Assembly (NCBI GenBank): GCA_902610175.1
Contig: CACLUR010000003.1
Span: 62,001 to 126,000, forward strand
DNA length: 64,000 bases
Reading direction: 5' to 3'
From: an uncultured Alphaproteobacteria bacterium
Lineage (GTDB): Bacteria; Pseudomonadota; Alphaproteobacteria; HIMB59
Shown in pieces: positions 17,058 through 25,271 of this stretch. The notes under the pieces were generated by a model. It was given only the letters and a program-made list of their open reading frames with translations. It had not been told where the DNA came from and made no database searches. Every line of letters begins with the position of its first letter. The stretch's first letter is position 1. A program made the position numbers and the translations under genes.

Positions 17058-18080
17058 CTATCTTTTTAGTATTTCAGATAGTCTTTTTGTTGATAAATAA
17101 CCTATTTCATCATTATTTTTATTTTTAACTATAAGGCAATTTGGCTTATCAGAAATAACTTTGTCAATAAATCTATCGATAAAATCATCTTGATCTACAA
17201 ACATAGCGTTATCTCTGTCTTGTCCATTTAATTTTGACATAATGTGTTTTGCTTTAATTACCCTAGCTCTGTTTACGTCCTCGACAAAATCTTTTACATA
17301 TTGTGTCTTTGGACTTAATAAAATATCTGCGGGGATACCTTCTTGATCCATTATACCATCTTTTAATATTGCAATACGATCTCCAATTTTTAAAGCTTCA
17401 TCAAGGTCATGAGTAATAAATACAACTGTTTTGTGAAGTTCATCTTGAAGCTCAAGAAGAATATCTTGCATATCTTTTCTTATTAACGGATCTAAGGCGC
17501 TAAAAGCCTCATCCATTAATAAAATTTCACCATCGTTAGTAAGAGCTCTAGCGAGACCAACACGTTGTTGCATTCCCCCAGATAAATGTTGAGGGTATCT
17601 TTCTTCATACCCTGATAATCCTACACGATCAATCCATCTTCGTGCCCTAGTATTTGCCTCTTTTTCATCAATATTTTGAATATGAAGACCAAACAGTGTA
17701 TTTTCTAAAACCGTCTTATGAGGCAACAAAGCAAAACGCTGGAATACCATAGCAGTTTTTGCTCTTCTGAAATTTCTTAAACTTTCATCATTCATTTTTA
17801 AAACATCTTCACCATCAACAACTACGCTGCCGTCTGTAGGTTCTATTAATCTATTTATATGTCTTATTAATGTTGACTTGCCTGAACCAGAAAGGCCCAT
17901 TACAACTTGAATTGACTTCTCGTTGATGTCCAAATTGATATCTTTTAAACCAAGAACATGATTATGTTTTTCTAAAAGTTCATCTTTATTAACCCCATTT
18001 TTTACTTGCTCTAACGCAGACCTCGGGTTTTTACCAAAAATTTTATATAAGTTTTTAATTTGAATTTTTATTTCAGACAT
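17058..18080 (-). CDS. proV: Glycine betaine/proline-type ABC importer, ATPase ProV
   Basis: Cytoplasmic ATPase of the importer. Walker A GLSGSGKST at 62-70, Q-loop in VFQRFALLPHKTV, signature LSGGMQQR, Walker B ILLMDEAFSALDP and the H-loop ITHDLDEAL are all intact. The N-terminal extension with IYKIFG-like LYKIFGKNP is typical of ProV. After the ATPase core only about 75 residues remain, holding roughly one CBS-like unit instead of the two found in E. coli ProV (400 residues), so ionic-strength gating may differ. First gene of proVXW, 118 bp after cysE. Confidence 0.92.
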   Translation of the reverse strand: MSEIKIQIKNLYKIFGKNPRSALEQVKNGVNKDELLEKHNHVLGLKDINLDINEKSIQVVMGLSGSGKSTLIRHINRLIEPTDGSVVVDGEDVLKMNDESLRNFRRAKTAMVFQRFALLPHKTVLENTLFGLHIQNIDEKEANTRARRWIDRVGLSGYEERYPQHLSGGMQQRVGLARALTNDGEILLMDEAFSALDPLIRKDMQDILLELQDELHKTVVFITHDLDEALKIGDRIAILKDGIMDQEGIPADILLSPKTQYVKDFVEDVNRARVIKAKHIMSKLNGQDRDNAMFVDQDDFIDRFIDKVISDKPNCLIVKNKNNDEIGYLSTKRLSEILKR

Positions 18081-18198
18081 TTTTAAAAGAGAACTTTCAA
18101 GAAATTTTATTATTTATATTAATACTCTGCCCTCCAACAATTAGTTATTTAAACATTTGAAACATAATCATGCAAATTAATTTTGAATATATAAATAA

Positions 18199-18783
18199 TT
18201 ACTTTTTTGTAACTGCATATGGTGCAAAAGTATTATCTGTTTTTTTGGATTTAGATTGAATATTTTTTGCAGGTATACCAACCATTATTCCCCCTTTTGG
18301 GACATTTTTTGTTACAACAGCATTAGATCCAATTCGAGCGCAACTTTTTATAATTATTGGTCCTAATATCTGTGCTCCAGAACCAACAATCACATCGTCT
18401 TCAAGAGTGGGATGACGTTTCACACCAACTTGTTCTGATGATTTAACAGCAGGCATGATACCTCCCAATGTGACACCGTGATAGATAGTTACATTATCTC
18501 CTATTTCAGCAGTTTCTCCAATAACAACTCCCATTCCATGATCAATAAAAAAATTTTTTCCAATTTTGGCTGCAGGATGAATTTCAATACCAGTTAAAAA
18601 TCTTGATAATTGTGAGATCATTCTTCCTAATAATTTCAAATTTAGTGACCAGATAAAATTTGCTATGCGATGGAAGAAAACAGCTTTCACACCAGGATAG
18701 GTTAATATCACTAGTAACAATGAAGTTGCAGCAGGATCTCTTGCCTTCACTGACTCAAAATATTTCATTAAATTTTCAAACAT
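18199..18783 (-). CDS. cysE: Serine O-acetyltransferase CysE
   Basis: Acetyl-CoA-dependent acetylation of serine to O-acetylserine, the first step of cysteine synthesis. The 194-residue protein is the short EpsC-like form: an N-terminal helical part ([20 protein letters not shown]) and a left-handed beta-helix with hexapeptide repeats ([35 protein letters not shown]), His in DHGMGVV and HGVTLGG being the family active-site residues. The C-terminus lacks the long regulatory tail. Standing just before proVXW-yeiH-dmdA it adds a sulfur-assimilation link. Confidence 0.9.
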   Translation of the reverse strand: MFENLMKYFESVKARDPAATSLLLVILTYPGVKAVFFHRIANFIWSLNLKLLGRMISQLSRFLTGIEIHPAAKIGKNFFIDHGMGVVIGETAEIGDNVTIYHGVTLGGIMPAVKSSEQVGVKRHPTLEDDVIVGSGAQILGPIIIKSCARIGSNAVVTKNVPKGGIMVGIPAKNIQSKSKKTDNTFAPYAVTKK

Positions 18784-18873
18784 TAATATACAGATAAGAC
18801 TTATCCACCTAAGATCAAGCTTTTATTGAATAATTATGTAAATGATTGAAATTAATTGTTAGATTAATAGTGG

Positions 18874-19302
18874 ATGTTCACTATTGAAAAACCTAAAGAA
18901 ATTCATCTTAATAGTTGGAAAGAAATCATTAATGAAAGTGCATCATCAAATTCTTTTCAGTTTGAAGAGGTTAATTTCAGCTTATTTTGGACGTGCATAT
19001 TTCAAGATGATTTTTTTGCATTTGCTGCAAAAAATGAGGATAAATTCATGGGAATTGTTGTAGCTAAAATCAACGAAACTTATTACGAGAAGAACATAGT
19101 ATTAGACGTTTTGTATGTTTTACAAGATTTTAGAAAAATGGGTGTTGCTAGAGCATTAATGAACAAAATTGAAGAAATAGCAAAAGAAAAAAATCTTGAT
19201 CTGATAATCAAAGGAGTAGAAAAAAGTAACTTACTCGCTCAGAAACTTTTTAAAAATTATGCAGTTGTCAACAGAACAAGATACTTTAAAAAGCATAATT
19301 GA
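18874..19302 (+). CDS. GNAT-family N-acetyltransferase
   Basis: Small acetyltransferase of unknown substrate, 142 residues. The acetyl-CoA binding motif A is clear: VLYVLQDFRKMGVARALMNKIE, with R-x-M-G-V-A in the pyrophosphate loop, followed by the motif B region ending LAQKLFKNYAVV. The short length and single domain fit a Rim/PhnO-like GNAT. It is divergent from cysE across about 90 bp. A protein, polyamine or small-molecule substrate cannot be told apart here. Confidence 0.75.
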   Translation: MFTIEKPKEIHLNSWKEIINESASSNSFQFEEVNFSLFWTCIFQDDFFAFAAKNEDKFMGIVVAKINETYYEKNIVLDVLYVLQDFRKMGVARALMNKIEEIAKEKNLDLIIKGVEKSNLLAQKLFKNYAVVNRTRYFKKHN

Positions 19303-19333
19303 TTTTAATAAATAATTATTATATTTAAATATT

Positions 19334-19474
19334 ATGGTAGATCCGAATAAAAATGGTGAAAACTATGATAAAAACAATAGATGGGTGTGGATTATCATTG
19401 TTTTAATTACTCTGAGTTCTGTCTATGTGATGTCTAAAATATTTATTCAGACACCTTGGCAGTATCTGTCGTAG
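19334..19474 (+). CDS. Small single-span membrane protein (46 aa), candidate
   Basis: An ATG at 19334 opens a 46-codon frame: a charged, Asn-rich N-terminus (MVDPNKNGENYDKNNR) then one hydrophobic span (WVWIIIVLITLSSVYVM) and a short tail. It starts 31 bp after the acetyltransferase stop and its end overlaps the 3' end of the convergent SbmA-like gene by 32 bp. The pattern of polar head plus one helix is typical of real membrane miniproteins, but there is no clear ribosome site and no recognised family. Confidence 0.4.
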   Translation: MVDPNKNGENYDKNNRWVWIIIVLITLSSVYVMSKIFIQTPWQYLS

Positions 19475-20438
19475 ACTTAAGTTTTCTCTCAAATTCTCTT
19501 AGTCTTTTGTAAACACTTGCAAGCTCAATGATCGTTGGCCATGATTTTAACAAGTACTGCATTGACCCCTCAACCCTGCCAAAAGCACGAATAATTTGTT
19601 GCATAACACCAAGGGTAATGATACCTGCAACAATTGCAGGAGCTAAAAATACATAAGCACTTAAAACATTAGCCTGCAAATAAGCAATCCTTCCAATATT
19701 AAAGTACAAGTACCTTATATATGAGAGAAAATGAATTTTTCTTACATCATCGAATAACTCTTCTATTGTTTTTGGACGAATAGTTTCGTCATCTTCGGCA
19801 ATAACTAAAACTTTTCTGTAAGCTGCCTCTTGTTTTTGTAAATCATATTCTACTCCAACAAGTCTGAGAATTATTCCAAGGAGTATTAAAAAAACTGTTC
19901 CACCAACTGACCAAATTAATGCACCAACAACTAAACCATACTCCCAATCGCCAAAAAAGAATATTGGAATACCAGCGCTAAGTCCTAATAAGATTGGAAG
20001 GAATTGAACAATTATCATCACCGACTCAATTAAGCTTGTTCCAAGACCTTCCATAATTCTACCAAACTTAATAGTGTCCTCTTGAACTCTTTGAGCAGCA
20101 CCTTCGATTGTACGGGCATAGTTATAAACACTATGATACCACTCGACCATAGCGGTTCTCCATCTAAATAAGAAATGAGCAGTGAAAAAACTTACCAAAA
20201 CTGCAATAGCCACATATATGCCTGCAAGTGTTATAAAAGATAGTAAGCCCGCCCAATATTCTTCAATTGTAATTGAATTTGGCTCAGCAAGTGCCTTTTG
20301 AATCATATCATAGAAAGTACCAAACCACTCATTAATTCTGACATCAATTTCTACTTGCACCCAAAGACTCCCTAATATGGCAGCTGATCCTGCCCATGCC
20401 CATAGAAACCATTTTCTTGAGTTAAAAAATCTAAACAT
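19443..20438 (-). CDS. SbmA/BacA-like peptide transporter
   Basis: Inner-membrane protein of the SbmA/BacA family, which takes up microcin-like and proline-rich peptides and other oligomers by proton motive force. The key tract RTIEGAAQRVQEDTIKFGR matches the family hallmark IEGASQRVQEDT. About seven helices; no ATPase domain. From the ATG at 20438 it has 331 residues (a TTG at 20468 would give 341), shorter than E. coli SbmA (406), mainly at the N-terminal end. Related BacA proteins also affect very-long-chain lipid A in rhizobia; which role applies here is unknown. Confidence 0.78.
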   Translation of the reverse strand: MFRFFNSRKWFLWAWAGSAAILGSLWVQVEIDVRINEWFGTFYDMIQKALAEPNSITIEEYWAGLLSFITLAGIYVAIAVLVSFFTAHFLFRWRTAMVEWYHSVYNYARTIEGAAQRVQEDTIKFGRIMEGLGTSLIESVMIIVQFLPILLGLSAGIPIFFFGDWEYGLVVGALIWSVGGTVFLILLGIILRLVGVEYDLQKQEAAYRKVLVIAEDDETIRPKTIEELFDDVRKIHFLSYIRYLYFNIGRIAYLQANVLSAYVFLAPAIVAGIITLGVMQQIIRAFGRVEGSMQYLLKSWPTIIELASVYKRLREFERKLKSTTDTAKVSE

Positions 20439-20541
20439 TTTATTTTGCAACAATAATTGAAAAATCAAAGTTTTTGAAGACCTAAAAGTGCTTCAATACG
20501 CTTAATTTATTTAAATCCTCCTATACCTATATAATGATTTC

Positions 20542-21018
20542 ATGCCAAGTATTAAGGATATTAAAAAGATTAAGCTTAATGATGAATATATATTTTTTGG
20601 TCCTGAGTCTATCGTGAGTGAAATTGCAGATAGTATGGATATAAAAAATATAGGGGCTGTTCCTATACTGAATGAACAAAAAATATTACTTGGTGTTGTT
20701 TCAGAAAGAGACATTGTCAGAAAATGTGTCAAAGATGGCAGAGATCCAGATTTGGTCACAGCATCAGATATTATGACATCAGAAATTATAACTGTGGACT
20801 TAAAAACCTCCTCAGAAATTGCAATAAAAATTATGGGGGAAAATAACATCAGGCACCTACCAGTAGTGGATGATCAAAATAAATTAATAAATTTTATTTC
20901 TCATAGAGACCTTATAAGCTCTGTTAGAGATAGCACAAAACTAAATATAATTTTAATTACATTTATATGTATGATTATTCCAATAGTTTTTTTAGTTAAG
21001 TCATTTGATTGGATATGA
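20542..21018 (+). CDS. CBS-domain protein with C-terminal membrane anchor
   Basis: A CBS pair (Bateman module) that binds adenosyl nucleotides, with repeats at about 10-65 and 75-130: GAVPILNEQKILLGVVSERDIV and IRHLPVVDDQNKLINFISHRDLI. A hydrophobic helix at about 133-152 (IILITFICMIIPIVFLV) ends the protein, so it is probably tethered to the inner membrane. The 158-residue protein has no catalytic domain; it likely regulates something by nucleotide sensing. Its stop overlaps the start of the nucleotidyltransferase gene (ATGA), hinting at joint expression. Confidence 0.8.
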   Translation: MPSIKDIKKIKLNDEYIFFGPESIVSEIADSMDIKNIGAVPILNEQKILLGVVSERDIVRKCVKDGRDPDLVTASDIMTSEIITVDLKTSSEIAIKIMGENNIRHLPVVDDQNKLINFISHRDLISSVRDSTKLNIILITFICMIIPIVFLVKSFDWI

Positions 21019-21896
21019 AAACTAAAGGTATTATTCTTGCTGCTGGTAAGGGTACAAGATTAATGCCCGCAACAATACCTGCCTCAAAACCTTTGTTACC
21101 TCTTTACGATAAACCTATGATTTATTATCCACTCGAGACTTTAGTTAGGTTAGGAATTAAAGATATATTATTTATAGTTCAAGAGGACGACCTTTCAATA
21201 TTCGAAAAAACATTTGGAACAGGATCAGAGGTTGGTCTTAATTTTTCATATGAAGTCCAAAAAATTCAAAGGGGGATAGCAGATGCTTACTTTATTGCTG
21301 AAAAATTTTTAAACGGCAGCCCATCAGTATTAGCGTTGAGTGATAATGTTTTTCTTGGAAAAAATTATTTTAATTTTGCCAATTCTGCTCTCCTTAAGAT
21401 GCAAAAGAACGGAGGAAGCGTATTTGGATTGCCAGTTCCAGATCCAGAAAAATTTGGTGTTATTGAATTAGATAACAATAAAAATATTATTGGCATTGAG
21501 GAAAAGCCACCAAAGCCTAAAAGTAATTTAATCATTCCTGGTTTATATTTTTTTGACTCTGAAGCTTCAAAATTTGCAAAAACACTCAAACCATCGAACA
21601 GAGGCGAATTGGAAATAACTGATCTAATTAAAATATATTTATCTGAAAAAAAACTTGTTTTAGAAATTTTAGATGACTCAATTGTTTGGCATGATACTGG
21701 AAATGCAAAGGCTCTACTAGAGGCAGCTCAAAAAGTAAAATTATATGAACAAAATAATGATGTTAAAATTGGATCTTATGAAATAGCATCTTATGAACAA
21801 GGCTTTATAAACAAAAGTAATCTAAATGATATTGCAGAAAAATTAATCAAGTCTGATTATGGACAATATATCAAAGAATATCTAAATCGAAATTAA
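21015..21896 (+). CDS. Glucose-1-phosphate thymidylyltransferase-like nucleotidyltransferase
   Basis: Makes an NDP-sugar from a sugar 1-phosphate; closest in pattern to RmlA. The ATG at 21015 is preferred to a TTG at 21009. The N-terminus GIILAAGKGTRLMPAT is the pyrophosphorylase loop, followed by SKPLLPLYDKPMIYYPLETL, then NRGELEITDLIKIY and VWHDTGN, RmlA hallmarks. Length 293 fits RmlA. No rmlB/C/D are nearby, so the product could also serve another sugar path such as that of ugd at 44.2 kb. The next gene, sbcB, converges with only 2 bp between stops. Confidence 0.75.
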   Translation: MKTKGIILAAGKGTRLMPATIPASKPLLPLYDKPMIYYPLETLVRLGIKDILFIVQEDDLSIFEKTFGTGSEVGLNFSYEVQKIQRGIADAYFIAEKFLNGSPSVLALSDNVFLGKNYFNFANSALLKMQKNGGSVFGLPVPDPEKFGVIELDNNKNIIGIEEKPPKPKSNLIIPGLYFFDSEASKFAKTLKPSNRGELEITDLIKIYLSEKKLVLEILDDSIVWHDTGNAKALLEAAQKVKLYEQNNDVKIGSYEIASYEQGFINKSNLNDIAEKLIKSDYGQYIKEYLNRN

Positions 21897-21898
21897 TC

Positions 21899-23326
21899 TT
21901 AATTCCATTTTGCAGATTCGTTATTTAAAAATGTTATAACTTTTTGTTTAAACTGAATTTTTTCATCTTCGTCTATAATCATTTTATCTAGATCGGTCTC
22001 TAAACTAGAGAGAATTTTATTTTTAGAATTCCATTTAGATTTATCATCATCATTAAAACGCTCTTTAATTTCAAATTCATAATTTCTTTTGTCATTTTCA
22101 GGCAGAGTGTGGGGGGCTATTTCATATAAAATTCTTACAGCTATTTCTTTATATCGGTCATCTTTGAATTGTTTTGCAATTTCATATTTTTTATCATTAG
22201 GTGCGATATGAAAATCAATCATTAATTTTTTATCATGATGCGAAGGGAAACTTTCAAATATTCTATCTTCAACATTAAATGGTTCAGGCCATTCTTTTTG
22301 ATCTGAAAGATGAAGTTTAATTAGACGAGAGCAAAATTCTTCATTTTTTTTAATAAAATTTGCTCTTTTTCTAAGTTCATCTACTCCTATTTCTGCATAT
22401 TTATTATCTTTGAATGAATAACTTTCATTTAAAAGTGTTTTCGACTTTGACCCATCAAAAACTTCACAAATTCTTTTAGCCCCATCATTCATTTTCTTAA
22501 TTAGATCTTTATCTCCTAATTCTATGATTTGAACAGGATCAAAAAGCAAATTATAAACTAAATAGTGATGATTTCTTGATGGAATGCCTCCAATTAAAGT
22601 TTGAGCTTTGATTGTAGGTCTTCTTCCCCAAAAGGTCGTGTTTGTAAAAACTAAATTATCTAGCATGAATCTCTTCGGCGTGTCTCTATGTCGGAATTCA
22701 TATGCAGAGTTCCAAATCTTTGGACACCTTATATTTAATATCTTATTAAGTTCCAATGTAATTAAGCTATCAAAAACAGCATCATGAGGACCTGCATCAT
22801 AATTTATTGATATATTATTTAGTTTAGAAATTTCATCTAATTTAAGTATTGGATACCCTTGATCATCAGTATTAAACTTAATATGTTCAGGGCTATAAAC
22901 TGAGACTAATCTTAATATATCAAAAACATCCATGCGTACGTTATTATTAGTCACAGTCATATAAATTTCAGGTAATAAGTTTTGATAAAGCGCCTGTCGT
23001 AAAAAGGGTTCATCAAAATTTATATTATTGAAACCTACAAAAATGGCTGATGAGGATGACCATTGTTGAAATGTTTCATACAATTGAGCACTAGCTTCAT
23101 AATAATTTGGGTAATTATTTTGTATTAAACTAGTTGGATCTACCCCAGTTGTTATTAAAGCACCTGGCTCGAACCATTTTCCCTCTCTTAACTTACTATG
23201 TATTTCTAATTTGTCTTTAACTTCAAATTTATTATTAGTTAACACAGCACCAACTTGTGTTATTTGATTAAATTTATCATTACGACCCGTTGTTTCGAGA
23301 TCCCAGAAAATATAATGATCACTCAT
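21899..23326 (-). CDS. sbcB: Exodeoxyribonuclease I
   Basis: Processive 3'-5' single-strand DNA exonuclease used in recombination and mismatch repair. The 475 residues equal E. coli ExoI in length. The DnaQ-fold exonuclease motif I is FWDLETTGRN (8-17), motif II appears as FVGFNNINFDEPFLRQ, and motif III as AGPHDAVFDSL, giving the acidic metal set and the general base His. The C-terminal half is the SH3-like and helical ExoI-specific region (RNHHYLVYNLLFDP, RICEVFDGS). ExoI is best known from gammaproteobacteria, so its presence in this lineage is worth noting. Confidence 0.9.
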   Translation of the reverse strand: MSDHYIFWDLETTGRNDKFNQITQVGAVLTNNKFEVKDKLEIHSKLREGKWFEPGALITTGVDPTSLIQNNYPNYYEASAQLYETFQQWSSSSAIFVGFNNINFDEPFLRQALYQNLLPEIYMTVTNNNVRMDVFDILRLVSVYSPEHIKFNTDDQGYPILKLDEISKLNNISINYDAGPHDAVFDSLITLELNKILNIRCPKIWNSAYEFRHRDTPKRFMLDNLVFTNTTFWGRRPTIKAQTLIGGIPSRNHHYLVYNLLFDPVQIIELGDKDLIKKMNDGAKRICEVFDGSKSKTLLNESYSFKDNKYAEIGVDELRKRANFIKKNEEFCSRLIKLHLSDQKEWPEPFNVEDRIFESFPSHHDKKLMIDFHIAPNDKKYEIAKQFKDDRYKEIAVRILYEIAPHTLPENDKRNYEFEIKERFNDDDKSKWNSKNKILSSLETDLDKMIIDEDEKIQFKQKVITFLNNESAKWN

Positions 23327-23395
23327 ATTAAAAAATTATATCAATTAAATATTATAATAAAGTTTAAGTTTAATTTGTAATTTTGAGGGATTATA

Positions 23396-23449
23396 AAAAC
23401 TAGCCCCGGAGGAATAAGTAAGGATAGGAATAAGGATGGAGCTAGTTTT
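23396..23449 (-). ncRNA. Stem-loop with 36-base pyrimidine-rich loop (minus strand), candidate sRNA or terminator
   Basis: AAAACTAGC pairs with GCTAGTTTT (9 bp, two more pairs beyond one mismatch), closing a 36-base purine-rich stretch on the plus strand that contains six GGA triplets. Read on the minus strand the loop is UCCU/CCUCC-rich (complement of GGAGGAATAAG and AAGGAT repeats) and the stem ends in GCTAGTTTTT, so it could end the phosphatase/52-aa operon. C/U-rich anti-Shine-Dalgarno loops are known from alphaproteobacterial sRNAs. The loop is too long for an ordinary terminator. Transcription is not proven. Confidence 0.4.
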
Positions 23450-23542
23450 CGATTGGTGTTTTATACTAATTTTTTTTCTAAAGTCAAATTGCAGATAATG
23501 GAACTTAGCTGTGCAAAATTTGCACATCTAAATGTACTGAAT

Positions 23543-23701
23543 TTATTGATTTTTAAATAATCTTTTAATTTTCTTGTAATAAATTAGTGAACATCTGGCA
23601 TCACAAAAAAATACTTTTTTTGGTATATCATAAAATTTAGGATCAGCCCAATATAAAGGCTCCTCAATCTTTTTTTTACATACTTCACAACTATGATTCA
23701 T
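23543..23701 (-). CDS. 52-residue Cys-rich (zinc-ribbon-like) protein
   Basis: An ATG at 23701 opens a 52-codon frame starting MNHSCEVCKKKIEEPLYW and ending in a Lys-rich helix. Two Cys pairs, C5-x2-C8 and C33-x3-C37 (FFCDARCSLIYY), bracket about 24 residues, as in small treble-clef or zinc-ribbon proteins. The middle carries YWADPKFYDIPKK. It starts 9 bp after the stop of the phosphatase gene on the same strand, so the two are likely one operon. I do not recognise a named family; metal or nucleic-acid binding is suggested by the pattern only. Confidence 0.65.
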   Translation of the reverse strand: MNHSCEVCKKKIEEPLYWADPKFYDIPKKVFFCDARCSLIYYKKIKRLFKNQ

Positions 23702-23710
23702 TTAATTATC

Positions 23711-24217
23711 TTAAAAATTTAACTCTACTATTCTACTTTCTTCTATCGGCTCAGGGACAAAGTATGGAACTGACCCATAAAGTCTGTTATCTAAACCCAA
23801 TATTTCATCATAATATCTCATCATAATCTTATTAGGGCTGGCGTGTGGTGCAATTTCTTTTAAGTTTTCAATTATAAGTTCAATATTTTCAGGAGAGTAT
23901 TTTGCCGCTATGCCTAAACTTGTTGCAGTAGATCGACTTATACCCATATGACAATGGACTAAAATAGGTTTAGTTTTATCCCAATCATCTGTGAAATCTA
24001 ATAATTCTTGAGTATGATGTTTCTCAGGTAATATAAATCCCTCTCTTGGCTCAGAAATATCATCAATTAACATTTTTAAGTGTCTATTTTTATCCATACC
24101 TGATGGGGTTTCAGGCTCAAAATTTTTGTTAATAATGGTAAGCATTTTATCTGGGCTAAATTTATCAACACACTCTTGGATATCTGCTAATCCACAAATA
24201 ATTATTTTTTTTTGCAT
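23711..24217 (-). CDS. Protein-tyrosine/dual-specificity phosphatase-like protein
   Basis: Cys-based phosphatase of 168 residues. The P-loop HCHMGISRSTA gives nucleophile Cys89 and Arg95 (C-x5-R), and Asp residues upstream (TDDWDKTKP) may supply the general acid. The N-terminus KKIIICGLADIQECVDKF resembles the alphaproteobacterial predicted protein tyrosine phosphatase group. Substrate unknown: protein, lipid or nucleotide phosphate are all possible. Followed at 9 bp by the 52-residue Cys-rich gene. Confidence 0.8.
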   Translation of the reverse strand: MQKKIIICGLADIQECVDKFSPDKMLTIINKNFEPETPSGMDKNRHLKMLIDDISEPREGFILPEKHHTQELLDFTDDWDKTKPILVHCHMGISRSTATSLGIAAKYSPENIELIIENLKEIAPHASPNKIMMRYYDEILGLDNRLYGSVPYFVPEPIEESRIVELNF

Positions 24218-24273
24218 AAGAACTTCAATTAATATATAGCTTAAACAATCGTTAAGAAAGAATATTTATTTTC

Positions 24274-25233
24274 ATGGTATCTCAATTAGATAGTCTTAAA
24301 AAATTTTCATCAGTTGTTGCAGACACGGGAGATATTGACAGTATTCAAAAATTTAACCCAGATGACTGTACTACAAATCCATCTTTAATATTTAAAGCTG
24401 TTCAATCAAACAAATACAAAAAACTAGTTGATGTAGTAATAAGTAATTCAAAAAGTAGAAAATTTTCTCAAATTGAGGATCAAGTTAATTATATTGCTGA
24501 TCAACTAACTATTGCTTTTGGAATAGAATTAACCAAAATCGTGCCAGGATATGTTTCTACAGAGGTCGACTCTGATCTATCATTTAATACTGAAGCTACT
24601 GTTGAAAAGGCAAAGCAAATAATTAATAGCTATGAGCAATCAGGTGTTCACAAAAATAGAATATTAATTAAAATTGCAGGCACATGGGAAGGAATACAAG
24701 CAGTAAAAAAATTAGAGGCAGAGGGAATATCCTGTAATTGCACACTCATTTTTTCTTTAACACAAGCAATAGCTTGTGCTGAAGCAGGAGCATTTTTAAT
24801 TTCACCATTTGTGGGAAGGATACTTGACTGGTTTAAATCAAATACACAAAAAGAATATGACTCATCAAATGATCCAGGTGTTGAGAGTGTAGAGAAGATT
24901 TTTAATTATTTTAAAAAATTTAATTATAACACTATTGTTATGGCAGCATCATTTAGAAATAAGGATGAAATAATTAATTTAGCTGGATGTGATAAATTAA
25001 CTATTAGCCCAACTCTTTTAGAAGAGTTAAGCCAAAACGATGATGAAATTAAACTTAAATTATCAAAAGAAAACTCATCTTCACTAGATATTGAGAGAAT
25101 TAATGTGAATGAGAGCTCATTTCGTTGGCATTTAAATGAAAATCAGATGGCATCTTTTAAACTAGCTGAGGGTATCAGATTATTTAATAAGGATTTATTG
25201 AAGTTAAAAGAATTGATTAAAGGCCAATTATAA
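24274..25233 (+). CDS. tal: Transaldolase
   Basis: Pentose phosphate enzyme that moves a dihydroxyacetone unit between sugar phosphates. The 319-residue length and the sequence are of the classical TalB type: DCTTNPSLIFKAV with the first family signature near 31-43, then RILIKIAGTWEGIQA containing the Schiff-base Lys, then CTLIFSLTQAIACAEAGA and SPFVGRILDW. The start MVSQLDSLKKFSSVVADTGD follows the usual TalB N-terminus. It stands alone on the plus strand before bioY; no tkt or zwf is in view. Confidence 0.95.
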   Translation: MVSQLDSLKKFSSVVADTGDIDSIQKFNPDDCTTNPSLIFKAVQSNKYKKLVDVVISNSKSRKFSQIEDQVNYIADQLTIAFGIELTKIVPGYVSTEVDSDLSFNTEATVEKAKQIINSYEQSGVHKNRILIKIAGTWEGIQAVKKLEAEGISCNCTLIFSLTQAIACAEAGAFLISPFVGRILDWFKSNTQKEYDSSNDPGVESVEKIFNYFKKFNYNTIVMAASFRNKDEIINLAGCDKLTISPTLLEELSQNDDEIKLKLSKENSSSLDIERINVNESSFRWHLNENQMASFKLAEGIRLFNKDLLKLKELIKGQL

Positions 25234-25271
25234 TTATTGCACAAATCACTTCAAAATTATAAATAATTAAC

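Noticed and set aside
23345-23527. A 60-codon minus-strand frame with an early CxxC after the 52-aa gene
   Set aside because: It runs through the stem-loop at 23396-23449 and its later part reads like translated non-coding sequence; no ribosome site. The hairpin explains the region better.
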